Origin: Dimargaris cristalligena
Lineage: Eukaryota; Kickxellomycota; Dimargaritomycetes; Dimargaritales; Dimargaritaceae
Reading direction: 5' to 3'
DNA: 64,000 nt
Assembly: GCA_027576995.1 (NCBI GenBank)
Contig: JANBQC010000007.1
Coordinates: 90,758-154,757 of the forward strand
Positions 31,980-44,392 of the stretch are shown here, piece after piece (the stretch's first letter is position 1; the number at the start of each line of letters is the position of its first letter). A program made the position numbers and the translations under genes. Below the pieces are notes generated by a model. The model was not told the origin of the DNA. It saw nothing but the letters and a program-made list of their open reading frames with translations, and made no database searches.

Positions 31980-34900
31980 GGTATTATACTTGCCGATGCG
32001 GTGGGCGTCGCGGCCGATTCTGATAGAAATAATAATAATACTAATAATAACGAGTACAGTAAAATAGAGGGTATATAATATAACAGAAAATCTAATAACG
32101 GAAGCTAGGGAAAATAAATAAATAATACAAAAATAGGGTCGAATGAAATTAAACGTAAATAGGTTGCGACAGGATTGCGTAGGTCAGCATGGCTGGGGCA
32201 CATGTATACACAGGTGGGAGAGCCCGCCTGGTTGACTCGGGGTCTCGAAAAAAAGGCGGCGAAAAAAAAGGATAAGGATTAGATTTGGAAATTCACGAAC
32301 ATGAAGTAATGACATTGAATAAAAGGCAGCTATCGAGAAGGCAGGTCAGCTGGGGTTGAGGCGGGTAGGAGCACTTGCGGTCGGGGTTCCCAGTGGGAGG
32401 TCATTCAACTAAGCCCACTTCACTGGCGATTAAGTAGAGTACGGTGAATCTGCGACTCAATTAGGGACCCGTAAATCAAGCTGATGTGGAGAGCAGTGCA
32501 CCCGAAAAGGCGAGGTGAACTAACTGTATATGAGTACAACTGGCCAGTTGGGTTAATCAAAAACGGGGGCATCCCAGTCTACTCTACCGGTGACTATAGT
32601 AGATGTTATGTAATAATACCCAGCGGCTCCTAAGCGATAGCATTAGCGATGTACCCAATACACAAGGGACGGGGAAAGTATAGTATTATCGGCAACTGGG
32701 AAAATGAAAAGGAGGAAGGAAAAGGGGAGAAGCAGGGGTGTGCGGCGAGATGCTGCAGATGATCCAAATATTTAGGGACAGGGATTACGGCTAACAGGGC
32801 AAACGTGGGGAGTCAAGGGCGGAGTGATTCGGATGAAAATAAAAATACCAAAAGGAACCGGCGGCGCTTGCTGGCCAATACATGGAGGTCAGAAAAATAC
32901 AACCTAATTATTCAGCTCGGGAATACACTGTCCCTGGACCACTGTGGTAGGGACTTTCATATAGCGGGGAAGTAAGAAACGCAGGAATGAGAAGATATAT
33001 TCGAGCGGAAGGCAGTCAGGTGGCAATACTGGGGGGGAAGGGGCTATAGATTCGGTAAATAGGCAATAAGGAAGGCAGCCTCTATTGCCCAAGCGACTAG
33101 CCACGGTAAGTAAAGGTGAGAGTTGTGTTACAACGATTATCCGTCACCATTCGCTACTATTTATAGGTGGCTCTAGAGTAATCGAGGTGCCTGGGAATGT
33201 CCCGACCCAAAACAACCGGAAAATTGACGGAGGAGGATCATACAATTCACTCAGGCTGGGGGATTCCCACCCATTTTGGCTGGAACGACCACTGAGTGGG
33301 TGGGTGAAATGTGTATGGGAGAGAGAATTTGTGTGTGTATGGGGAGAAACTGGCTTAGATGTTCTTAGCGGGAAGGAATACGCCATGGATAGGTCATCTC
33401 CCCAGTGCGGAAAATTTTGGACCGAATCACTAGCTATTATTAAGCGAGAACAAAGGGCGATTTTCATTTTAATAAACCAAGTAGCTGTTCTACTCTATAT
33501 AAGCCATCCCCGTGGGGGTATATATCCAACTAGCCAAAGATTTGGGCACATTGGGGTTAAAAACGATTCATCTATGTTAAACCAGGCTCTGGCCCTTTGG
33601 CAGTCCGTCCTTGGGCGATAGGGGCATTGATTCCACGCATCGTAACCCTAACCTGAGGCGTAATCTGTTCTAACCTGAGTTCCTGGCTTAGGTGCAGCAT
33701 CGGGCCGATGGGCTAACCTTATTTCAATACCACTGTGGTTAAGAATACGTGGCTCACAATGGGCCACCACACTCAGAATTGCACATGGAAACCAGGCCAG
33801 AATCCTTGGAATGGTTAGCGAATAGACTCAGCCCATATCCAAATGGCTGTTCCCACTACATATCGGGTTGACGAAACGGGTGGTGTATATAGAGGGGGCC
33901 TCACATACTTGGTGTATAGGTCTCCCATGAACGGGCAATCCGTTCACACGCAGTATTACGGGGAACGGTACCTCGATTTCTTTGGTCGCCTTTCGACGAC
34001 ACGGTGATTATTAGGTCTAAACGGCGAAGCAGAGAAATCCGCCTACAGGGCCTATTGGTCATATGAACGTGATTTTTCGAATCAACGCGATCCATTCGGT
34101 TTAGACTATCTCTAGTCCATTTTCCTTTACCATCGGCTCGGTTAATTGTACCAGACATGCCCATTAATAGTAGACGCAATATGCCATTAATCTATAGTGT
34201 TCACCCATTCCCAAGCCATGGCGGTGACTCACTCCTTAGCATTGCTATTGGATGTGCCGAGGTCCCCTAATATATATTAACGAAGTATCTCACCCCATAC
34301 CGTGGAGGAAGGCAATAATTTTGACACTTTAAAGAATTTGACACACTTCAGTTCCATCAAGTCGGCTAAACCGCACTTAATTGGGCAGCTCATCAAGCTC
34401 TATTGGACAGACAGGGCCGGGCTGTGGGAAATGCGAAGGTTCCAGCAACTAGACCCATCTCGTTTCTCTGCGTGCTTTTGCATTGCAAAAACCCCATTGG
34501 GGGCATGGTATTAGACTATCACCTGGCCTGTCCTAACTAGAGCAAATGTGCTTAACTCCGCTATAGACAATGTACGAGTTAAACCGGGGCGTAGCCAGAA
34601 AGGGCGCAGGGATATATATCCCAACGGAATTAATCCCCTTCAAATTGTTCAATGGCGACAAATTACTCAATCGCTCCGCATTCCTCAGCTGAGCGGCCAT
34701 TTCCTTTTTGGTGCTCCTCGTCAAGTCAACGGACAAGTTGTATGAATATGATTTAGGTGATTCTTATGGTACACACAGTCTCATCGGTTTCTTAGAACCA
34801 TTGGGGGGGGGTATATGGGGTATTTCCTACCCAATCAATGGCCACTCCCGCGATTAACAGCTCGCCTTCCACAGTGTTTCTATTTTGGAAACGGGTCTGT

Positions 34901-35406
34901 TGAAGAAAAAATACAGGTTTATTAAAGAGTTTATGAACAGTTCAGTTGCATTCCCCGGATTCCCCTTGGCAATAGTAGTCTTGTTGAGTGAATGGGCGGG
35001 AAAAAGGGTTCCAACCGCAATTGACTATTTGGAAGGGAAGGTCATTAAGATTTGCGAACCGCGTTTGGTTGCAGTTGACTATATATTTACTGGCGAATTT
35101 ACTCGGAAAAATACTCTCTTACATTCCATTAGTTCGTCTCAGTTGAAAAAAAGGGAAAGGGGGGCCCTCTCTGCACGTATAACTAAACCCCCGTTGCATA
35201 AAATAATTTATTTCGATTATGTAGTTAGAGCTATTGACATGTGCGATTCATTATGAAGAAATCACTATCCCGAAAAAAAATCGTATTAAACAAGTTCCAG
35301 TGGTTCATGGGTTCATTCATTCTCAGGCTGAGTGTATTCAGGTACACTGCAGTTTGGGTCTCCATGACGTAAGTTTAATTATACGGGATAATTGCCCGGG
35401 TTCCCT
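31980..35406. other. 3.4 kb intergenic region
   Basis: Upstream of the GATA gene and downstream of SNO1. Several modest ORFs (33085-33621 +, 33901-34179 -, 34885-35256 +) read as plausible protein but show no known domain. The minus-strand one ends near a gtatgt donor. No tRNA or repeat array seen. Confidence 0.4.
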
Positions 35407-36201
35407 TTAGGATGGCCCCAGTGAGGTCTGTTGGCGAGCCACCAAACTCAAAAAGAATTGGTGCCAGCGGTGATCCTGGGTTAACTCAGGGTGGAAGGCA
35501 GTGGCTAGACAAAGGCCTTGCAAAACCGCGACTGGTTCGGCCACGGTGGATGGACTGGCCGACGGTGGAATTTCGGCTAAAACCTGGACTAAGACGGAGT
35601 CCCATTCCGTGACCACTGGGGCCCGGATAAAGACGGCCCGGAAGGGGATGACGTCGACCAACGGGCCCTCCTCCCCCGTGGCGGGGCGATCAAACGGGGC
35701 TAGGCAAGGGGCATCCAACTCAACCTCGAATGAATCCAGTTGACTACCGAATCGGTTGCGCTGGACATGGGTGGCCATGGAACCCAACAGCTTCTGGCCC
35801 CCGCGTTTGGCCCCACTGGCGGTTTGGGCGAGTAGAACCATTCCGGCGCAGGTACCCCACGTCGGTTTGGTCCGGGTGAACTCGACCAGGGGCTCCCATA
35901 GCCCACTGCGCTCGGCGATAAGTGCCATCGTAGTCGATTCCCCGCCCGGAATGATAAGGCCATCGACAGTCGCTAGTTCAGCAGCAGTCCGCACCGTTTG
36001 AATGGCGGTAAGGTGGTAAACAGGCCCGGGTTGGGTCGCCAAGGAGTACTGCTTGCCTTTCGATGACGGGGTCAGCGGGTAAATGGGCTGGTTCTGGAAA
36101 TGCTTGAGAATGTTAACATGCTCGCTGAAGGCGCCTTGAAGGGCTAGTACCCCGAGAGAGAGCGGCCGGGGCTCGGCGTTGGAGAAAGCTGTGGAAGCCA
36201 T
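35407..36201 (-). CDS. SNO1: Pyridoxal 5'-phosphate synthase glutaminase subunit (Sno1/PdxT)
   Basis: Single exon, 264 aa from the ATG at 36201. The frame is open to 36492, but only the inner start places the conserved LSLGVLALQGAFSEHVN at the N-terminus. This is the class I glutamine amidotransferase partner of the Snz/PdxS synthase in the DXP-independent vitamin B6 pathway: it frees ammonia from glutamine and channels it to the synthase. All functional sites are present: GGESTTMALI near residue 87, the nucleophile Cys in WGTCAGMVLLA near 115, GSQLDSFE in the conserved middle, and the catalytic His and Glu in TAFHPELTQD near 243. It is longer than bacterial PdxT (about 190-200 aa) because of insertions near 40-60 and 160-180, as in yeast Sno1. 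No Snz/PdxS gene lies next to it in the window. Confidence 0.96.
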   Translation of the reverse strand: MASTAFSNAEPRPLSLGVLALQGAFSEHVNILKHFQNQPIYPLTPSSKGKQYSLATQPGPVYHLTAIQTVRTAAELATVDGLIIPGGESTTMALIAERSGLWEPLVEFTRTKPTWGTCAGMVLLAQTASGAKRGGQKLLGSMATHVQRNRFGSQLDSFEVELDAPCLAPFDRPATGEEGPLVDVIPFRAVFIRAPVVTEWDSVLVQVLAEIPPSASPSTVAEPVAVLQGLCLATAFHPELTQDHRWHQFFLSLVARQQTSLGPS

Positions 36202-38706
36202 GGGGGGAATGAGGGAGGCCTTGGCTAATGGAGGCTCGGTAATGCACTGAATGGACGAGCTGTACCGGTAGCTTGGTTCTGGCGGACAGCAGTATTTCCA
36301 AGCCGAATACGCTAGGTGGAAGGACGTTAAATTGGGTGGGGGGGGGGGAATGAACAGAGTTGGAATGCCAGAACTATATAATAACAGACGAAATAAGCAA
36401 GCCGAACTACCAAAAAAAATATACAAGTAGTTGCCAAAAGGCCCGGGGTTAGTGGATGTTTTATCCAACAGCGAATAGTCGCCGTCAGTCACAGGGTATT
36501 ATTGAATCGAACGTAGCCTATATTTGGGGCTAGGCATTCAGTTGGGGTTCTTTGAGGTGTGTGTATCATCCCTGTTGTGCGTCCCCGATTCCAACCATAG
36601 GGAATCCGATAAATGGGGAGTCGCATCCAATCAGCTCCGTCAGACTATATTGTCACAACGAGTCCTATCGATTCATCAGTCAGATGAAGCATGGCGGCTC
36701 GGATACTGTCAAGGCACGTGACTATAAATAAACCATCAAGCCAAGTTACTGTAGTCATCTATTTACTAGACCGAACATCTACATAGCTTGGTTTAATGTT
36801 AAATTGGCAGCAGATGAAAGCCGATAATATTATTACTCGGATATTTATGGGATAAGATAATAGGTGCTCAGAAGTAGGGGTAGGATATTGGCTACCTTTA
36901 GTCAGATAGCGATGTTGGGAAAGCAGGGGCCCACACAATAAGGCCCATATGGGGGCCGCTTAACCCAAGTTCACAGGCACATTGAGTTATTCTGGGATCC
37001 CAAATCTTATCCACTCCCTGGTATATTAGTAACAATGGCATGGTTGTGTACCAGTTTAGGGGGCACATGCTGCCAATATAAGAGAGACAATATTACCCAT
37101 GAAGATGCCAATTGAAATACCAACCCCTTGTGTTGCACTCGGTTTTAATATCGCTATACCTATTGATATATAGGCGGATAAATTCTACAAATATAGTTAG
37201 ATGTTTGGCCTAGTGTGTACAGGCTGAACCGGGTTCTCGGCTCGGCTGATGGTCGGCTTTGTTTAGGAAAGGGCAGCTGCCCGCAGCTACCAATCGGTTT
37301 ACAATTTAAAAAACCACTTTTAGATACCAAAGAAATCGTATCATGTGGAGTTGATTTGAGAGAACTGAGGAGGGTCCTATTAATAACGAGGCTGGTTTCT
37401 ATTTAGGAATATTGTTATACATTATTGGATCTTTCCTTACGAGTGTATTGCCATTGCAAACACTCACTATTCTTGGTTACCGCTGTCTCTAATATCCCTT
37501 TCCCTGATAGTCATGTAGAAAAGAAATAAGAGCACAGATGTGACTGCTTGTTTACGGCCCCGTACATTTGCAGCCCACGAAATTTTCTTTATTGTAGATG
37601 ATGGCGGCTTCCTTGGGGTCACTTCTACGCACATTTTTCAAATTGATGGCCACACCTGTGGATAGCTTTGACTCAGTGATTGGCCACTGCAGCCGCCAGT
37701 AAGTCAGTGTTTAGTCAAAATGCGATTATTTATTTTCTCGATTTAGGCATGCAGGTGTGTGCTGAATGTTGACTGTCAGATTAGCGTGGTTTCACTTGCA
37801 TGGGTCCACTTTTGACCACCCTGGAGTTCGGTTTGGGCCACGGCACTTTCCTAAGGTTTTATGGATCAGCCTCGAGTGACTATTGGGGGTTTCCGCTTGC
37901 CTGGATGTTAGGATTATGTAGGGAGGCCTAGTCGTTCTCTCCTTCCCATTTCCAAATGTTGATGGTAGCAGCAATAGTCTGGTTCTCAGGCCAAAATGGA
38001 TTCTTCGATATTAGCCACCTCGCTGGCAGTAGTGGATTCGAATGAACGCGTCACAGTGAAGGCGGCGTTAGAACGGCACTGCGCCTCCCATATGGAACCT
38101 ACCAGATATGACACTGAATAGTTTAATATATGCGACTAATGAGGTGGGTGCCTTTATGTAGGGATTGGTAGTCTATATGCCCCCCTTCTCGGTTATAAAT
38201 ATAGGAGGGTATCCTGGGAGCAGAGTTCCCATGTGACCTGGACCTTGGGACGCCCACAACCAGTGGTGGCGTGTACCGCCGGCCTCTTGTTCCCCTCTGC
38301 TACCACCATGCATACAGCGTCCCTTCGTTTTGCTTAACAAAGCCAGTACTGCTTTAAATGGGCTCTGCCGGGCCGCCCTTCTATTCGTACCCTGCGGATA
38401 TGTTTCTACTAGGATATATATAACCCCGCCCCCTCCCAGGACCGAGTTTCTCTTATCTTCGCTTACTTCATTATTTATCAGTCTCCTAAATCAGTAGATA
38501 TATATTATACACGAATCCGTTTCATCGGCATTTCTGGATTTATATTGTGGTTTCTTTACACCAGTCCATACCCATTACGAATGCCTGTAGTTTCCCCGAA
38601 TACTTCACCATACTTCTTCGGCTGCTACCTCCAGTGCCTTTCTCTTCTCTTCTCGTTTTCCCTCTAGTTCAACTGTTTTTTCTCTTCTATCACACCAGCG
38701 GACTTA
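36202..38706. other. 2.5 kb divergent intergenic region
   Basis: Between SNO1 (-) and the PPxY membrane protein (+). No convincing gene. A pyrimidine-rich leader runs from about 38540 to 38700, just before the downstream start. Confidence 0.45.
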
Positions 38707-39798
38707 ATGCACCCTATACCCTACCTTGTACTACCGCTCACCCTACACACACAGCCACCGTCTGTTGAACGAACTTCAACTGTGGATATTTCTTCACATA
38801 ACAGTCTGGGGACCGCCCTGGCCCAGCCCGCCTCGTTATTACTCCGAGGCCCCCATCTCTACAACCCCGTAGCCACCCACCCTCAGGCGGAAATAGAAGT
38901 GGCCCCCGAACCGGCCCCTGCGGAATCGGACCCGGCCCCAGCATCCCCTCGGTGGACCGCTCCTGCCCACCTTATTGAACCTCGCGAGCAAATCGACCAA
39001 CTGCACGATGGCATGAAAGTCTACTATGGTTACTACACCACCGGCCTTTGGATAGGTCTCCTCATTATCATTGTGTTTATTCTTGCCAGTATCGTTTGGT
39101 TCCCCTATCGGGTGGTGGCCTTCTGCGTGTTGGGGGCGGCCCTCGTGGCCTGCCTCGCTGCTACTTGGGTAAGTTATGTTCCGATGATTCCCTTGAACTA
39201 ACAAACGTCTTATTGATGGGAAAGATGGAGGGCCCTGCAGTCCCCTCAGTAGGGCTGACGTCAGCCCGGCGGACTGGGCGAGCTCGATGGTAGCGTGTGC
39301 ATGGGTGCGTGTATATGGGGGGAGACAGGAGTATATCACATCTTCGTACCAGACCCCAAAATAGTGGTCATCGCCTCTTTGTCCGCTTCTCCTCCATCCC
39401 GCCGAGCCTCTATGACGTCCCCTGCGGGCCGATTTGGATCATTTTTCCCATATAAATACCAATACACTCACTTATACAAATATCTTATCTTTGTGCCAAA
39501 TCTACCTGTTGGCCTGGATCAACCCGGCCTAACCATCGGGTATTCCCTTGGCCGCCCCGCTGTATATTGATTCCCTTAGTACGTCCGCCGGAAACTCAAA
39601 ATCATGGAAAGCCATTATACCTTCCTACGCACCATTCTGTCCGAGTCCCATTCCCTCGCGGGCAGTACGTCTCAGCTGGCCCCTATTGCCCCGCCTCCCC
39701 CGTCGTACCGGGCCGCCTTAAAAGAACCCCCGGCTTATCCCCCGCTCATCAAAACACCTTCCTACCGTTCAACCTGTCTTCAACCGCCTTCTACTTAG
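38707..39798 (+). CDS. Two-helix membrane protein with C-terminal PPxY motifs
   Basis: Two exons, 38707-39168 and 39580-39798, with phase 0 gtaagtt...cccttag, give 226 aa. The N-terminal 105 residues are Pro/Ala/Glu-rich. Two hydrophobic helices follow: GLWIGLLIIIVFILASIVW (about 118-136) and VVAFCVLGAALVACLAATW (about 141-160), joined by a short FPYR turn, then a basic YVRRKLK. The tail encoded by exon 2 is cytosolic by the positive-inside rule and holds two PPxY motifs, PPSY and PPAY, in a Pro-rich context. PPxY motifs bind WW domains of Nedd4/Rsp5 ubiquitin ligases, so an adaptor for membrane-protein ubiquitination is a reasonable inference; I do not recognise the family. The start is uncertain: the first 20 residues could be leader sequence or replaced by an unseen upstream exon. 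Confidence 0.7.
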
Positions 39799-40837
39799 TC
39801 TGGTTTTATCTACAGTCGTGTTTTTTTTGGTTAGCACTTGCATTTACTCAATGCCTTTGTATTGAATATCCCCCTCCCCCCCGGCCTGCGTGGTTAGCAT
39901 TGCTGTATATTTTTCCTTCAATATCCCCTCGAGACCTCCCTGAGCCATTTGTACGCTAAATATGTATGATTTTCCTATCTTACCTACTGCATGTCGGTCG
40001 TAATTAGGTGGTATTCTATTCCCGGCCATTCCACCCGTGATGTGTATCGAAATGGAGGTAGAATTGAAGAAACTCCAGTTCCCCTATTTTCAAATCAACT
40101 AATAGAATATCGATCCCATCTAGAACTATATCCTGGGTACATTGGTCAGTGTAAAAAGGCGCACTTTTACGAAAATTCGCCTAAAAGGTTGTTATTAACT
40201 GCCCATAAATACAGTAGGAGTGACGGTATTGTAGACCTGCTAAACCGATGCCCTCTGGTCTGAGTAAATTGATGTAGAATAATAGAGAGTATTGTATGCT
40301 TCACTGTGGAAAGACTTGTTTTGTAACTTAGGGTGTAGACATCTCGCAGTCCTCATAAACATGGACTGGCGGAGGTGAATACACCAGCTGCTATTGTTTA
40401 GATTTGGATGGGTAAACTAAAGGCCAGTTCCATCAAAGAGTTGCTCTCCCCGTCCTTTCTTCACCCACTGGCCTAGCCAGAATATAGGCTGTTAGTTCTC
40501 TATTTAATAGTCCAGGGGTAGGCCGAGGCTACTGGACTAGCGGCCCATTTATTGGGTTGTGGATGGAGACTACCAGCCAAGTTGGCTGTAGTTTAGCCTT
40601 ATGTTCAATGAAACTGGCCTTCCCCGTTGCCTTGACTAGAGTTGATCAAATAGCCGCCCCCCCTCGCCCACTGGCTCACAGTACGCGGTACCAAAAATAC
40701 CAATAATAACTACATTTCGACCAATCCCCTCTGCCAATATAACCAAGTAGCGCGCATCTCTTTACCAAATTCTTTTTTTTATAGTCTATGCATGCCTAAC
40801 CTTTTACCTCATTCTATAATATACATTATACTTCGCA
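39799..40837. other. Intergenic region
   Basis: 1 kb between two tandem plus-strand genes. One 90-codon ORF at 39991-40263 without recognised features; otherwise nothing seen. Confidence 0.45.
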
Positions 40838-42192
40838 ATGGGCGATTCAACTCAGAATGCGCCAATGTTAGAAGAATCGGCCATGGCCATTGACACCCGT
40901 AAGTCACTTAACCCAACCTGCATCTACCTTGTCGACCCGAGGTAAACCAGGACCCCCTCACAGGTGATTTCTCTGGCGATCCAGCCACTGTCGACAAACC
41001 CAGTCCCGTCCGAAAGCCCCGCCGCTGGTTGTATTCCTAATAGTCGCAAGCCAATTTTCTCTGACTGTCTCTTTGCTTAACTACTTGTAATTTGGTGCAC
41101 CCTGCATTCTGTTCATTGCGAACTTACTCTCGTTCAAACATTAGCCCAGGTGAAGTCGACCGTCAGGGCCGTGGCACGCAAAGGACGAGGTTTTCGCTCC
41201 GAAGCTGAAGGTGAGTATGTACATACCTGTCCCCGCTTTAATTATGAGTTTTATTATTGTTCATGTCTAGACCCCCTTCCATCGAGTTGCCCCAGTCGAT
41301 ATTACGAGAAAGTTGAAATGGGGCCAGTATTTCATGGTATTAATCGCTTTACCCCACCCCTCCTACTGATATAATCATCTTACCTAGAACCCTTAAGTTC
41401 CAACCGCATTGATGGGGATACTAATGCCATGAGTGAGGACCCGTCGCAGGGTCAAGCCCAGCGGTCCGTCGAAGGATGGGTCGTTATCGTTACGGGGGTC
41501 CATGAAGAGGCCACCGAGGAGGACCTGGTCGATCATTTCCTTGATTACGGACGGGTCAAGGATATCCATTTGAATTTAGACCGTCGCACTGGGTTTGTTA
41601 AGGTAAGCGCCCCGTTTAGAACCAAGGGACTGGCTTGGATCTAAGAGCCAGGCGCCGAAGCACTATTGTTTGACGTATGGCTATTTAAAAACTAGACCAG
41701 TTGCTGATAAGTTGGGTATGTCTACATATATCTTCACCAATGCTAACACATTGGCCTGACCCTATTCCACCATTCATTATTGCGTGCCACTTGGCTTGTA
41801 GGGTTATGCTTTGCTGGAATTTGCCGAATACAACGAGGCCAAGGCCGCCATCGACGGCGCCAACGGAACCGAGTTTCTGGGCCAACCCATCGCTTGTGAC
41901 TTCGCCTTTGCCCAAGGGCAGTCATCATCGTATACTCAAGAGACCCGAAACAATCGCAGGTAAGTACTGGTGCGGGATTGTCTTTGGCGCGTAACCTCCT
42001 ATCCCTCTGCCTGGGTTGGGATTCATTCACCTCAGCGGATTAGTTGCCTTATTGCAATCGTAGTATAAGGCTCACCTGTCATTGATTTTTATCTGGTATT
42101 GCATCGACTTTTTCCCGAACAAATGTAGACGTCCGACTAATCGAAATCGCCGACGGTCCGCGAGTCCTGGTCGAGAGCGACGGTATTCCTAA
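40838..42192 (+). CDS. RBM8A: RNA-binding protein 8A / Y14 (exon junction complex core)
   Basis: Five exons: 40838-40898, 41145-41210, 41388-41602, 41802-41959 and 42129-42192. All phases agree, giving 187 aa. Y14 pairs with Mago to lock eIF4A3 on spliced mRNA, marking exon junctions for export, localisation and nonsense-mediated decay. The N-terminal basic [12 protein letters not shown] is the conserved nuclear-import segment. [20 protein letters not shown] opens the RRM with its RNP2 strand, [15 protein letters not shown] is near-identical across eukaryotes, and the RNP1 strand GYALLEF is split from it by intron 3. The C-terminal [14 protein letters not shown] is the short Arg/Ser tail whose serines are phosphorylated in other species. 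Its presence fits an intron-rich fungus. Intron 1 holds an extra in-phase acceptor, described as a finding. Confidence 0.96.
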
Positions 42193-42400
42193 GGAAACGG
42201 TTCTAGTGGCACTATAACCCCCCCACCCATGGTCCCAATAGTAACGCGAATCCCAGGATATGGGTAGTATGGTAGACTGAATGGTATATAAATGAAATAC
42301 TAAATACTGATTTATTTGAATCAGATAATTCGAGTCAAAAATGATGAGTTGGAGGATGCGGTCCGGCCATTACAAAGCCCGGCTACGATGTGGGGGTGAT

Positions 42401-43575
42401 TTACATAAAGTCATCTTCAAGATCCTCGGTACAGTTCTGATTACTATTGGCCCTAGTCTCGGCTTCATCAAACATGCCATGGTAGTTCTTCATTTCCTTG
42501 AGTTTCTTGTACGCTTGCTTCTGACGCTCCTCTTCCTTGTTCTATTAATTATGGGAGGTTATGACAAGTGGTCATTTTTCAATTAAAACGATAGCAACGA
42601 TGTCTATATAAATAGTAACCTGGCTCTAATATCTCGGTTGGTATGAAGTGAGGGTAGTGGGATAATATACGTTTAAATACATTCTATAATTCGAGTGATA
42701 GGCCTACCTTGGCGAGTCGGGCATCGTTGCGTATCTTATTCAGGGCCTTGAGATGGATGGTTTTCTCGGCATAAAAATCGGGGAAACGTTCCGTTTTCGT
42801 TTTGTTGAGCCGATTAACAATTTCGTTGGACCGGGTTTCAATATGAACCCGCTTAACCTGAATGGAGTAGGGTAGAATGGTCGAAGTAAGTAGACCCGAT
42901 GGAGATACCAGGGTTAGGGTCTAGTAGGCGTCCGAAAAAGGGCTTCTGAATGAACACTAGGCACGTGTGTGAAATGGATTGCGTATGGCTTAGCAATGCG
43001 TAGGAGGGGCTACTATTCACTTACAAGGTGGTGCTTGCGGAATGAAACCTGGCCGACGGCCATATCTCCGGTTTTCTTCAGGTTACTCCAGGGGGTGTAG
43101 ATGATGGTAATGTCGTCATTCTTGTTTCCTGGTCAATCAAAAAGGGGCAAGGGAGCCAGGTAAGACCGAGCAGAGCCAATACACCGGGGATGTCTGGTTA
43201 GTTTATGGCCTAAAGGTAGTATGTCGCATATGGGTAGAGAGATAACGGGAGCGAATGTCCCTCTATGGATTGCATTGGCCTGCAGGTTAGCCACATAGTC
43301 GTACCTTCGATGCTGTTGGCTTTGGTCAACTGGCCGAGGTCGATTAACAAGGCCTGGGGCAGGTTGTCCCAGGTTTGGCCAGGGGTCATGCGGAGATAAA
43401 TATGGGCACTGGAGAGTTTGTCGACGTGGAACCACACGTCTTCGTCCCAGCCGTGCTTAATAAGCTCTTCATTTTCGACCTTGTCTTTGCCGACGTATAT
43501 TTGGGCCTTCGGTGAGACCGCTGAGGCCGCATGGGCGAAGAAGGTCAGACATATCAAGGGTACATAATAATCCAT
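42401..43575 (-). CDS. CCDC25 / Jlp2 homolog (DUF814/NFACT-R domain protein)
   Basis: Four exons on the minus strand: 43575-43305, 43128-43025, 42857-42708 and 42541-42401, in phase, giving 221 aa (human CCDC25 and yeast Jlp2 are both 208). The conserved core reads IYVGKDKVENEELIKHGW, DVWFHVDKLSSAHIYLRM, IYTPWSNLKKTGDM and NEIVNRLNKTKTERFPDFYA, then a charged helix and a DDFM end like the EFM end of the human protein. This NFACT-R-type fold is shared with ribosome quality-control factors and is thought to bind nucleic acid. Human CCDC25 has also been described as a sensor of extracellular-trap DNA. Unlike Jlp2, the first 20 residues here (MDYYVPLICLTFFAHAASAV) are hydrophobic and signal-peptide-like. 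An internal intron removing them would break the phase. Tail to tail with Y14, 208 bases apart. Confidence 0.94.
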
Positions 43576-44392
43576 GGGGTAATATTAATATAGCCGTTAG
43601 TCAGGGTAGGTGTGCCAGACCCAACCATTGCAGAGGCTGTATGCCTTTGGATTGCCTAGGGTCGCTGCTGCATCCGGGCGAATGGCTGGTCCGCTTGACG
43701 AATAAGTTTACACCGGGGTAGATAACAACTGTGTAGCACCACCACCTACCAGTGCTCTCGAAGTAATAGACCATGGCTGTGTTTCGGGGGGAGGGAGTAG
43801 TCCAAAGGGCTGGAAGTAAGTAGAAGAATGCGACGAGGCTCGGGTAACAAACTGGCAGTCAAAGGCGGGGGGTGTCCAGAGGCCGGGTCAAAAAGGGAAT
43901 TAATCCAATGGAATAGAAAAAAAGTAGCAAACGCTTCGGGCCAATGGGGTGACCAATGAGGGAGGCTCTGCAGCCAAAAAGCTGAGGTTGGTGTGGTATG
44001 TACTTTACTGTGCTGTGCTGCTGACAAGAGGGGGGGGGGGCCCACGCACACGAGGTGGGGGAATTCCCATATTCTGGCCCCGCTTGGCTAATGGAGGAGG
44101 TTAACTGCCTTTGGGTTATGCTTTGGCGGGATTTCCTTCATCCTAGCCTTCTATGGGTAAAAACTACTTTGATAATCGTGCCATTCGATTAACTTTGCCT
44201 TTCAAAGATCAGTCTATCCCTCCTTACCGACTTCGGCCCCCCTCACGTACTCACCGCCCATCGGTACCCTTTTAGTTATAGCCAGTTTTGTGGTTCTGTC
44301 TTGGTCTACTCCGCACCTCTGTTTGTTACAATAGCAACCATCGAACCACCACCCCCCTAACGCCCAATCTTTGCACCCCCTTTTGGCCCAGG
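43576..44392. other. Divergent promoter region (CCDC25 homolog / dynactin p24)
   Basis: 817 bases between divergent starts. A G homopolymer lies at about 44031-44041. No coding signal seen. Confidence 0.5.

Noticed and set aside
33645..33660. CCCTAACC-like telomere-type motif
   Set aside because: A single short occurrence, not an array; expected by chance.
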